From contig JAQJVL010000104.1 of assembly GCA_035578905.1 (NCBI GenBank), positions 992,001-1,056,000 of the forward strand: a stretch of 64,000 nucleotides of DNA, in the 5' to 3' direction. The translations under genes were made by a program, and so were the position numbers. The DNA comes from Stictocephala bisonia (Eukaryota > Arthropoda > Insecta > Hemiptera > Membracidae). The notes beneath the pieces were generated by a model. That model was not told the origin of the DNA, made no database searches, and saw only the letters and a program-made list of their open reading frames with translations. Below are positions 23,520 to 33,685 of the stretch, piece by piece (the first letter of the stretch is position 1; each line of letters begins with the position of its first letter).

Positions 23520-23569
<50 letters not shown>
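23302..23569 (+). mobile_element. tRNA-Leu-like SINE, complete copy with long poly(A)
   Basis: The head reads GAGCCGGTGGCCGAGTGG (A box) with TCTAAGGCGTCAGGACTT, then GGTTCGAATCC (B box), the family body and a tail of 47 A (23523-23569). The near-consensus boxes and long pure tail suggest the youngest of the three copies here. It is a SINE, not a tRNA gene: the body continues past the B box and no acceptor-stem 3' half pairs with the start. Confidence 0.93.
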
Positions 23570-23571
<2 letters not shown>

Positions 23572-24239
23572 GTAATATAACTAAAAGAAGTTTCTAGTAT
23601 TTACTAAAGTTGGTTCGAATGGTCCAAGCTACGATTCGAACATGCGCTGTTTCTAAATCAAAGTCACGGCGCCTTAAACTGTCTCCAGCTTGCAATCATT
23701 ATTAGTAGTTTTAGTAGTTCTTTGTCATCACAGAGAAACAAAGAATTCAATCGTGTGTTATTATTTGTGTCAAGTAGTTAGTTTTCCAGTTTGCCGTGGG
23801 GATAACAGGGCAAACACCCCTTCACTCCCTCTCCTTGTTCCTTCAAATCCTCAAGGATAAATGTAGTAATTATTACTTTAGAGTTATAAGAATGTACATT
23901 AGTTGCAAATAATTTATTACTGTCATTGAGGCATTCGTTTCGGCCATAAGAAAGCGACCTATGTTTGTTTATTAACTCTCTCATTTAAAAATTAATAATT
24001 TTTAGTATTTTTCTATGGCATATGAATAGATTAATTAATTTTATATATATCAAACCGACTATAGTTAATAATTTTACAGAAAAATAATTAAAATTAACTT
24101 TAAAACCTATTTGAACCATAAAACACTCCCGGTCCTCACTTTAAAAACATTTTTTTTTTCAAATGTTCATTTCCGTACGTTATAACATATTCTCAAAAAA
24201 ATCAATCACACTATAGTCAAAGAAGAGAATATTTAGTAA
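23570..24239. other. AT-rich stretch, nothing recognised
   Basis: A 68-codon minus-strand frame (23778-23984) has no recognisable feature. Confidence 0.5.
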
Positions 24240-24700
24240 TACATTCCTCAGTCCTGTGACAGAGAGAGAGAGAGAGGGGGGGAGCTTTATATTCTAGTAG
24301 CGTCAGCAGTGAACCAGCCATCAACAAGAGGCAAATATTATGGAAAGTAGGTGGCCGAGACAAGCGAGGGAGGGCGGGCATGTCAGAGAATGGAATTGGA
24401 TGGAAATAACATTACGTTGACCAAAAAAATCATCCCCATCCCACCCGATCTGTAAAACCTATCGCGCATTGCTGAAAAAACCGACCGGACTTTGGTACAG
24501 TCCGACGCACAAGTGCGGATACATTGTCGCTGTACAGTCGCGGAAAAAACGCCTCCCTGTGTACTTACCAGGCAGGATTAAAGATTAGCGGGAATTCAAA
24601 TAGAATGTTACGATGGCTGTGTTTCATCGGTGTTGATGGTGTAATGCCGGTATACAGCGAGAGGTAATTTCCTGCCAGATCACCGGCAAGATTAAGGCAA
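24240..24700. promoter_or_regulatory. CpG-rich segment, candidate conserved regulatory DNA
   Basis: It opens with (AG)n and a G run (24260-24284), then balanced-GC DNA with many CpGs (ACCGACCGGAC, GTCCGACGCAC, ACAGTCGCGG). Possible homeodomain-type sites such as GGATTAAAGATTA occur at 24576. No frame stays open for long. Regulatory function is inferred from composition only. Confidence 0.3.
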
Positions 24701-25515
24701 TAATAATATTTGATCCAAAAGCGATCTTATGAATGCGAACAGCTAAAAGAGCTTTGTGCATGCAACACATCGGTAGTTTATCGTATTAAACATATACCTC
24801 TTCCATTTGCTTGGATAAACTCTAATATTCTCCCTCATACTGAAAACATGTTTCTCTATTTATCTGAAGTAATATTTTTATATTTTCATATTGTGTGGTG
24901 ACGGTCTACATTTTTATTCAAAACACTTTTATAGTTCAAAATAAAACATCAATATTTTTTCTTATCTTCTTCAAATTGTATTCATAGTAAATATATCAAT
25001 TAATGAATTATGTTGGCCAATTAACTGATGTGTCTACAGGGAAAAGTTATGACACTCTCTCGCCCTTACCTATATTATGAAGTACCTGTATGGATTCTGG
25101 TACAGTCTAAATATACGTAAAATTCATTACTCGCCTTTCAAGTTGAGGGTAATGAAATCCTCCTTACCCTCCCCACATCCTAGGTAAAGAAGCACCATTA
25201 ATTACTTAAAGCGAGTTCTACGTAAGTACGATTTTTTATTTGTAAATACGTCACTTTTATTTGTTACAGTGCTGTTCTTGTCTTCTTTTTTGTGTTCAGT
25301 ATAACCAAAAATACTATGGAAAAGTAAATTCAATGCATTGATTAGTGATAAATTGTATGGTAAAGTCCAGTAGATAATAATGCTAAAATAACAAAACCAA
25401 TAGCAATAATTGATAAAATATTGTTAATTCGTCGACAAAGTTTCACCTAAATAACTAAATGTTCTTTAAAAATGACCTAGTAAAGCACTTTGTCAGGTAA
25501 GTGTGTTTTTGTTAG
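24701..25515. other. AT-rich stretch, nothing recognised
   Basis: No ORF above 63 codons, no tandem repeats, no transposon ends seen. Confidence 0.5.
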
Positions 25516-26262
25516 CTAGTCCACACTTACAGACATGTATCCAGAAACAGTTTGAAAACTTTGTTCAGTGTTTTGTTGTCGTTATTGTTTCTGTGATGTT
25601 TCCCAGAGTGTTGTTGTTTTGTATTACTGTGTCCAAACACTTTGCAAAAAAATGGGATATATTTATCATGCTTATGGAAACAAGAAACAGTGTTTTTTGT
25701 TTCCATAAAAAACCTAATCGAAAACACGCAAACATGTCTTCGCCTTCATGGTAAAATTGAGGCGGGAGGGGGAGATAGAATGAGTGAGTCACTGGGTGTT
25801 TAATGATGCTCCTAGGCGTCTAGTTCTTTACAACACCTCTTACTACTGAAATGATGCCTTCATATACTTCTGAAATTATTTTTGAAATGATCTGTTTGGT
25901 TATTTTTTAAATGATCTGTTCAGTTATTTTTGAAATGTTCTGTTTAGTTATTTTGAATGTGTACTGTAAATTAATTACTATTTGCTAAATATCTTGAAGT
26001 GAAAACGAGTCAAATAGCGACTGAAATAGGAGGCCTTGAGTGGTGTATTAAAAAAAATATTTGTTGGCCACAAGGCTCAAAAGAATCTCGAAATCTATCA
26101 TGGTCAACCTAATAGTTTTGGAAACCTGCCTTAAGGCAGAGAGTAGGTTCTGGCCGTAATAAGCATCGTCTTAGGTAAGTGAGCCACATTGTGTAGCATT
26201 AAAAATACACTAGCTCAAGCTAAAAGAACTTCTGCTTCCGTCTACATCTTGGGTAACACTGC
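25516..26262 (+). repeat. Left arm of the 25.5-28.6 kb foldback
   Basis: Inverted partner of 27998-28584. It is longer because of insertions, including a local repeat of about 25 bp (TTATTTTTGAAATGATCTGT type) at 25874-25965. Confidence 0.7.
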
Positions 26263-26276
26263 CAGCTAGAGTAGAC

Positions 26277-27945
26277 ATTGTTTCAACACAGCTAACACAC
26301 AGTTTGTGAACTGTTTACAAATATTGTTTCAACACAGCGTACACACAGTTTGTAAACTGTTTACAAATATTGTTTCAACACAGCGTACACACAGTTTGCA
26401 AACTGTTTACAAATATTGTTTCAACACAGCGTACACACAGTTTGTAAACTGTTTACAAATATTGTTTCAACACAGCGTACACACAGTTTGTAAACTGTTT
26501 ACAAATATTGTTTCAACAAAGCGTACACACAGTTTGTAAACTGTTTACAAACATTGTTTCACCACAGCTTACACACAGTTTGCAAACTGTTTACAAATAT
26601 TGTTTCAACACAGCGAACACACAGTTTGTAAACTGTTTACAAATATTGTTTCAACACAGCGTACACACAGTTTGTAAACTGTTTACAAACATTGTTTCAA
26701 CACAGCTTACACACAGTTTGTAAACTGTTTACAAACATTGTTTCACCACAGCTTACACACAGTTTGTAAACTGTTTACAAACATTGTTTCACCACAGCTT
26801 ACACACAGTTTGTAAACTGTTTACAAACATTGTTTCACCACAGCTTACACACAGTTTGTAAACTGTTTACAAACATTGTTTCACCACAGCGTACACACAG
26901 TTTGTAAACTGTTTACAAACATTGTTTCACCACAGCTTACACACAGTTTGCAACTGTTTCAAAAATTGTTTCAACACAGTGTACACATAGTTTGCAAACT
27001 GTTTACAAACATTGTTTCAAAACAGCTTACACACAGTTTGCAAACTGTTTACAAACATTGTTTCAACACAGCGTACACACAGTTTGTAAACTGTTTACAA
27101 ACATTGTTTCAAAACAGCTTACACACAGTTTGCAAACTGTTTACAAACATTGTTTCAACACAGCGTACACAAAGTTTGTAAACTGTTTACAAAAATTGTT
27201 TCAACACAGCTTACACACAGCTTGCAACTGTTTACATAAATTGTTTCAACACAGTGTACACACAGTTTGCAAACTGTTTACAAACATTGTATCAAAACCG
27301 CTTACACACAGTTTGCAAAATATTTACAAAAATTGTTTCAACACAGCGTACACACGGTTTGTAAACTGTTTACAAACATTGTTTCAACACAGCTTACACA
27401 CAGTTTGCAAACTGTTTACAAACATTGTTTCAACACAGCGTACACACAGTTTGCAAACTGTTTACAAACATTGTTTCAACACAGCGTACACACAGTTTGC
27501 AAACTGTTTACAAACATTGTTTCAACACAGCGTACACACAGTTTGCAAACTGTTTACAAACATTGTTTCAACACAGCTTACACACAGTTTGCAAACTGTT
27601 TACAAACATTGTTTCAACACAGCGTACACACAGTTTGCAAACTGTTTACAAACATTGTTTCAACACAGCGTACACACAGTTTGCAAACTGTTTACAAACA
27701 TTGTTTCAACACAGCGTACATACAGTTTGCAAACTGTTTACAAACATTATTTCAACACAGCGTACACACAGTTTGCAAACTGTTTACAAAAATTGTTTCA
27801 ACACAGCGTACACACAGTTTGCAAACTGTTTACAAACATTGTTTCAACACAGCTTACACACAGTTTGCAAACTGTTTACAAACATTGTTTCAAAACAGCG
27901 TACACACAGTTTGCTGACTGTTTATTACCATTTTGCAAACTGTCT
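26277..27945. repeat. 46-bp minisatellite, about 36 copies, palindromic unit
   Basis: Units are GTTTCAACACAG(C)(G/T)TACACACAG followed by TTTG(C/T)AAACTG, TTTACAAA(C/T)ATT. In copies with T, TTTGTAAACTGTTTACAAA is a perfect odd palindrome; in copies with C, CAGTTTGCAAACTG is one. Every unit holds TGTTTAC, the core of forkhead-type sites. Copies in the first third mostly have AAATATT and GTAAAC, later ones AAACATT and GCAAAC, so variants are regionally sorted. All three forward frames stay open for long distances because the unit has no stop in most phases; predicted frames of up to 318 codons are repeat artefacts. Confidence 0.97.
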
Positions 27946-27997
27946 TGAAAGAAAAGAGAAACATTAAGGTTTCTCTTTCATTAGTCCCCCTACTAGC

Positions 27998-28584
27998 GGC
28001 TCAGTGTAGACGGAAGAAGACTTTCTTTCAGCTTGTGCTCGTGTATATTTAATTCTTCACAATGAGGCTCACTTACTTTGGAAAAGGTGGACTCAAAGAT
28101 TTCTTCAAGAAGGTTCGTATTACTGCCATAACCTACTCTCTGAGAACCTGAAGATGGCGCTGATTTCAGAAACTTCTCTAGGATAACTATGACTAATTTT
28201 GAAATTCAGGTGATCCTTGTTGGCCCAAATATAAAAAAGAAAGTTTATATTTCAGCCACTATTAGACTAACAGTTACTTTAATATATTTACAAAGTGAAG
28301 ATTCATTTTTAGTTTACTATGTACACTAAAAATCTTGAAATATACGTATGTAAGTATGTGAAACTATCATTACACTGCTATGATGCTAATAGACCCCTAA
28401 AATGACAGACTACTGACGACAGATGCATTCCAGCTCGTCCTCTTCTTCATACTTTTGTCTTCAAGACGGAAACATGTGTCTGAAACGTTAGTTTGAAACT
28501 GTTAAGAAACGTTAGGGAAACATCACAGAAACAACACAAAAACACTGGAAACAGTTGGCAAACGTGTTTGTACGTGTTGACTAG
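27998..28584 (-). repeat. Right arm of the 25.5-28.6 kb foldback
   Basis: Begins TGTAGACGGAAGAAGA at the inner edge and ends at GACTAG (28579-28584), mirroring CTAGTC at 25516. Confidence 0.7.
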
Positions 28585-29619
28585 GAGGTTAACTAACATT
28601 AACTTTAATTACAAATAAGAAGTGAATATGCCACTATGCTCATTACCTATTTTCTTCATCTGTAACCAGCATACATTTAGCATTTTAATTGTAATATTAG
28701 TTTTTGTTTTATGTAACATTTTTTGGAAATAATACTTTTTGTTTGTTTTTAGATTTCATATTATGTATATCTCATATGGCTTCTATAGCCTACCAAAAAG
28801 ACGAGGGTAATGAAAATAACATTTTAAAAATGTAAAAGTTCAAAAATATAATCTACAGTAACTAACAGCATATTACAAAGTTATAATATATGAAGTATTA
28901 TAACTATACCATGAAAAGTACAAGGAAATAACTATTATCATTTTAAATTTATAAATCCAATGTTGTACAAATCAATTTGTATAATTTAAAATGAATATAA
29001 GAACATATTGGATCAAACATCCTGTATAAACACATATGGTGCAAACTGTCTGGTGAGGAACAGTGGAATTCAAGTTTACTTCGGTATATAAGGAACGTAA
29101 GTTTAAGTTAAGGGTATGGAACGTAAATTAAGGGTATGGACGATCGCCCTGGGAATACTTAGGTACCACGGCCTTGACGGAAAAAGACGAGTGGACGGTT
29201 GTTTTAAGCACTGGACTGTTTAAATATGAGAGTTTTCGATAGCAGAGCTGAATAATTAGGCCCCGAGGTAAGAAACTTGCCTAACTGGAAAAATATAATT
29301 TTTCCGCGATTGTTATTCTAATTGAGGAGGTTATAAAATGGGTTTCAATTACAAATTGGAGGGCCTAGATTTTATTTTTCAACTCATATCTTAGTGTTCA
29401 AATATGGATTTTCCGTCACAGAGCCATGTCCAACTTACGCAGCCATTCAACAAATGCCTCTGAATAAATGGATACCAGCTAATCCCTCCAACCCCCTGGA
29501 AAGATGTTAATGACCAAACTTAATTATGCGATTCTTAGTATTCAATTTAAGCTCTACAAGCACATGCATGGTCTCTTACCATTGCCAATTACATTTATTT
29601 GCTGGATTTGTCACTTGTG
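28585..29619. other. Non-coding stretch
   Basis: AT-rich to about 29030, then mixed. A TAAGTTAAGGGTATGGAACG / TAAATTAAGGGTATGGACG duplication is at 29104-29143. No gene recognised. Confidence 0.5.
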
Positions 29620-29940
29620 TGACCTCATCAGCTTCTGGACTGTCACTTGTGTGATCACCCCAGCTGTCACTTTTGTAATCCCCCAGCACAGGACTGTCAC
29701 TTCAGATGTTGTGTTGTCACTTGTGTGACCCCCCAGTTGTTGGACTGTCACTTCTGTGATCCCCCAGATGCTGGACTGTCATTTCAGCTGTAGGATTGTC
29801 ACTTATATGACCCCCAGCTGCTGGACTGTCACTTATGTGACCCCCAGCTGCTGGACTGTCACTTATGTGACCCCCAGCTGCTGGACTGTCACTTATGCGA
29901 CCCCCAGCTGCTGGACTGTCACTCGTGTGACCCCCTGCTA
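29620..29940. repeat. 30-bp minisatellite, about 10 degenerate copies
   Basis: The core unit is CTGCTGGACTGTCACTTATG plus TGACCCCCAG. The last four copies are nearly identical with an exact 30-bp step; the earlier copies vary in length. The in-frame repeat gives a 75-codon frame with repeated PSCWTVTYVT, which I regard as non-coding. Confidence 0.92.
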
Positions 29941-30049
29941 TGTCAGCAATACTTTATTGTTTTGGTATGCTCTAATTAAGTAACCTCATACCTCCCATTT
30001 TTTAATCTTAAAATACAGCAGTAAACTATTAAGGCAAATCAGATTAAAG

Positions 30050-30650
30050 ATGCACATTTAACAGTGACTGAAGTTGCTGGAATCAGCTGGAGTGGATTAG
30101 CGCGCAGTGACGTCGGTGCCGACGGTGCAGCGTTCCAGTCATTGATTCGCGGAGGGAAAATAACAATTAATATCCGAAACAGATGGACGGTCAGAGAATT
30201 AGAAGCTCGGCTTTGCACTCTTCTCCGGTCCAGCCGTATCGAACTCATTTAGCGTGAAAATATGATATTACCGAGGGAAAAATCTGCGCGAGACGAAAAT
30301 ATCGACTGGAATCCGACTCCAATTACCGTGTCCTGGTAATCATAATTAAAATGTGTTTTTATTTAGCGGAGTTCCAAACAAGCCGGCGTGCGGTGCAATG
30401 TGCGCCACGAAATTAGAAACTTTTAATGACCGAGATAGAGCTTGAAATCCAACCCACTGTTTGATTACGAACCATTGTTTGCAGTCGACCAACAAATGTT
30501 CATTTTGTCCAGTAATAATGCAGCTGCTCTAGGTCAAAACGGGGCGTGACGCGGGATTGTCGCTGTGACGCGTCATCTCTCGTAGGTCGAGTACGTGTGG
30601 TTAGCGTTAACGGACATTAATATTGTTCCACATTGGATGGATTAAAACCG
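30050..30650. promoter_or_regulatory. CpG-rich segment, best candidate for a conserved regulatory element
   Basis: GC and CpG content jump at about 30060 and drop at about 30640 (GTGACGTCGGTGCCGACGG, GGGGCGTGACGCGGGATTG, GACGCGTCATC). It is dotted with homeodomain-like cores (CAATTAATATCC, TAATCATAATTAAA, GACATTAATATTG) and CRE-like TGACGT. Short frames exist on both strands (62-69 codons, overlapping antisense) without recognisable domains. Such clusters of TAAT sites in a CpG-retaining block are typical of developmental enhancers in insects; this is inference. Confidence 0.4.
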
Positions 30651-33301
30651 TTAATATATATTCTGTATCTAAAGAGTAATATACATAAAAAGTCTTTATT
30701 TGTGTCGTACAGATGACAAAGACATTATGTCTGTAAATTTAGTTATGCAAGTATGTAACTCCGGGTCATGTTTACACCAAGGATAACAAAAGTTTTGTTA
30801 GACATTTATATTATTACTTGAGAATGGGTTTAAAATATATTTTAGAAGCAGATGCTTTCCTTGATAAAACGAAAAAATTTTCATAATTTTACACTAAGGT
30901 TACTCAATAATTCGGTAAATTTCTACCACACATTTTACTTTATATCTTTACATACCACAAACATTTGTCAAAATATTTGTTCATTAAAGACATTTTCACT
31001 GTTAAATTATCTATTAAGCCAATTTTCATTAGTAAAATTCAATATTTTCATTAAGTACATGACGAGTTATCATGAACCTTTTCACCTGTTGTTAAAAAGT
31101 ACAATATTTATACCATGTTACTTCTGGAGGGTGCTCAAGACTTACATTTTTTATTTTAAATTTTTTTTCTTAAGTGTTTAAAATTATGAATAAATACGTT
31201 ACAGTTATGTGTTTAATATATATATATTTTTTAATACTGCAAAATGACCAAGGAACCTTCTTACAGCTACAAGCATTTAAATGTTGTTGATTATTTTGGA
31301 AAGATATTGTCGAACCATTTGAATTTAGGAACTTATTAAAATATGCTTCACTCTGACTGTTATAAACTTATTGTATCTATTTTAATAATGTGTGTAACCA
31401 TGAACAATTTTACCAAATACCAAATGTTCTCAATTAAAAAATAATGTATACAGTGCCTTTGGTTGGAACAAAGTAAGTATTTAAAACACATTGTAATTAT
31501 TTGTCTACAGAAATTAATTGTTTTAAGTAAAAATACATATTCAAGTTATTGCCTCTCAGCTATATGGTCTCAATGCACATCCCCCGATGACTGTTCTTAT
31601 AGATTATTACAACCCTTACATTCCAATAATCTTGAGGCCATTTTAACGAACCCTCGATTAGGGCGCCATCATGGTAGGTTATTGAGAATGGATAAAATCA
31701 TACCTTACTTGTATACCTACACTCAAACAGTATTCATATACGTCAGCTCACAACTGCTGTTTCTGAGTTGTTCTTTCTGGTTTATACACCTTTAGGCCAT
31801 ATTCCATTTTAAAGTCAAGACTGTTTAGGATGCAAACAGAGCGAAAAAGCATCAGTTCAGTTGGTTTTTGATTCACTTTAATCAGAGTTGATTCAATTTA
31901 CCTATGGACAAGTTAAGTTAACCTGCAGTGGTGACGTAGAGGTGCATCAGCTGTTAAAGTGCACCCTTTAAACCCCTTTGTGATTACACAGTACCGGTCA
32001 AAGTGGTGCTCTTAACTCAATAACTCTGCCTAACTTTACTGCAGATTGGCGGTCTCTGAAAGTACAAAAAGTGGGCTCAAACACGATTTCACTGGATACT
32101 TCTGAATAGGTTACATTTTAGCTTAACGCACGTGTAAAATTTTGAGATCGGTTGAATAATCTATATGAATAAGAGAACAAATTTTCTATAGGTTCCTCTT
32201 AGATACCTTCATGTTGAAACTTCAATTACACCTGACATTTGAAACTAGCTTTACCTCTACGTCTATTTGTTTATCTCCTTTCTCGTCAATGCTTACAATA
32301 TTCTTAGAATGCTAAGATACCTGATGCAGCGTAGCCGTTTTTATCTTTACCTCGCAGGAGTGAATGATAGCAAAGTGGTAAATGATGAATATCTTGCGTT
32401 GCATTTGCTACGGTGTATGTTTGTTTTGTATACAAGATATTACTATTCCGAATCAAATGTATTACGAAATGTTTTAATATGATCTGTGTAATATAATTCC
32501 TTCATACACAGTGAGAAATGTCTATAATATAAACGAAACAAGATTTAATTTAAAAAGTATACTAAGTATGTTTTTACTATTAAATTGTTTAACTCTAGGT
32601 TTAATGAACATGTTCCAGTCAGTTCAATGCTCAAGATAACACATATACTTGCAATAGCCTTGTCATTGATGCGATCCGATAAATATATTTTATTTAGTTG
32701 CAATTATATTTAAGGCGTTTGACATGATCATTCGGAAATGAGAAAACGATTTATTACTAAATTTGTTCTTCTAAGTAATCAATCGGTGTATTAATTTAAA
32801 GAGTTGATGGAAGTATTTTGTAAACTCTAGTTTACATAGTTAAATAAATCACAGAGAAGAAAGAAGCAGATGTCGCTTTATTACAACCATAGCGAACGCT
32901 TAAGTGTCAGTTATAATTACTGATATGTTTCAATTAATGTACATATGTAGTAATAATTACTATATAAATATCCTTGAGGATTAGAAAGAGAGGACGTGAC
33001 ACGGGTCTGGCCCTACCATCCGCATAGCTAACTGGAGAAATAACTACTCCACTCACAAACTCGACGTACGTTCATTGTTTCTTTTTTCTATGTGGATAAA
33101 CTAATATCTACAGTTGGTATGTGGACTACTAATATGTTCAGTGATTAGTGTATTGTAATGAATTCAGCATTACGTATTTCATTTATCAGAAATGTTCAAA
33201 GTGGAAAAATTAAGAACTACTTTGAAATCAATTAGAAAACAAGTGTGGACAACAGAACATAAGTGAAATAATGATTGTTCGGCGGGAAATATCAACTGAG
33301 A
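30651..33301. other. AT-rich stretch without recognisable genes
   Basis: Frames at 30852-31181 (109 codons), 31463-31795 (110) and 32267-32482 (71) have no recognisable domains; the first is a phenylalanine-, leucine- and asparagine-rich product of AT-rich DNA. No repeats seen. Confidence 0.5.
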
Positions 33302-33685
33302 CCTTATTTAGGCATAATCAGAACAACCAGTTCAAAATGAGTGAAAGGAAGCTTACTCAATGCTCATTACCCGAACAAGCGTACAATGCTCGCCGATGGC
33401 GCGATCTAGCGATAAACTCACTGATCATCTTCCACCCAGCAACAGAATGTTGGTTAATTTGCACATTTCACATCGGTTGACAACAGTAGGCTAGGCTCAC
33501 ATGATAGACAACTCCCTGCCTAATGAATAGACCATTGTTTCGACAGAAGACTGGCCTGCATGATCACAGATGTTTAGCATCTCAAATACTGCGCTCAGTA
33601 CGATCTGCTCTAATTGAACCGTGTGTTCCCGGACCAAGGAACGTTCGAGTTTGTCATCCGGAACAGTGAACTGTGGGAGGACCAC
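33302..33685 (-). repeat. Left inverted copy of the 0.38-kb repeat
   Basis: On the minus strand it carries a frame ending VYSLGRELSIM (stop at 33497-33499), the same as in the right copy. The stretch QLEQIV-SAVFEMLNICDHAG faintly resembles the N-terminal helical region of some vertebrate zinc-finger proteins; I do not treat it as a gene. Confidence 0.85.

Larger units (their letters stand above)
25516..28584. mobile_element. 3-kb foldback element with a 46-bp minisatellite core
   Basis: The reverse complement of 27998-28584 aligns along 25516-26262. Blocks shared in order: CTAGTC(C/A)ACAC, CAGTGTTTT, TGTTTCTGTGATGTTTCCC, ACATGT(C/T)TTC, AATGATG near TTCATATACTT, GACTGAAATA (GGCTGAAATA in the other arm), GAGAGTAGGTT, GTAAGTGAGCC, ATACAC, and TTCCGTCTACA at the inner edge. 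Between the arms lies an uninterrupted 46-bp tandem array (26277-27945). Long inverted arms around tandem repeats recall Foldback elements of Drosophila, but no transposase frame is present and the family is unidentified. The arms contain many substitutions and indels, so the inverted structure is old relative to the homogeneous core. Confidence 0.75.

Noticed and set aside
26306..27967. Long forward frames (up to 318 codons) with a repeating protein pattern
   Set aside because: They follow the 46-bp tandem array, which lacks stops in most phases. All three frames are open at once, with no start context, signal or domain, so they are by-products of the repeat.
29756..29983. 75-codon frame with repeated PSCWTVTYVT
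   Set aside because: Product of an in-frame 30-bp minisatellite; no start context or conserved flank.
30852..31181. 109-codon frame, rich in F, L, N
   Set aside because: Composition is what AT-rich DNA gives by chance; no domain, and neighbouring frames look alike.
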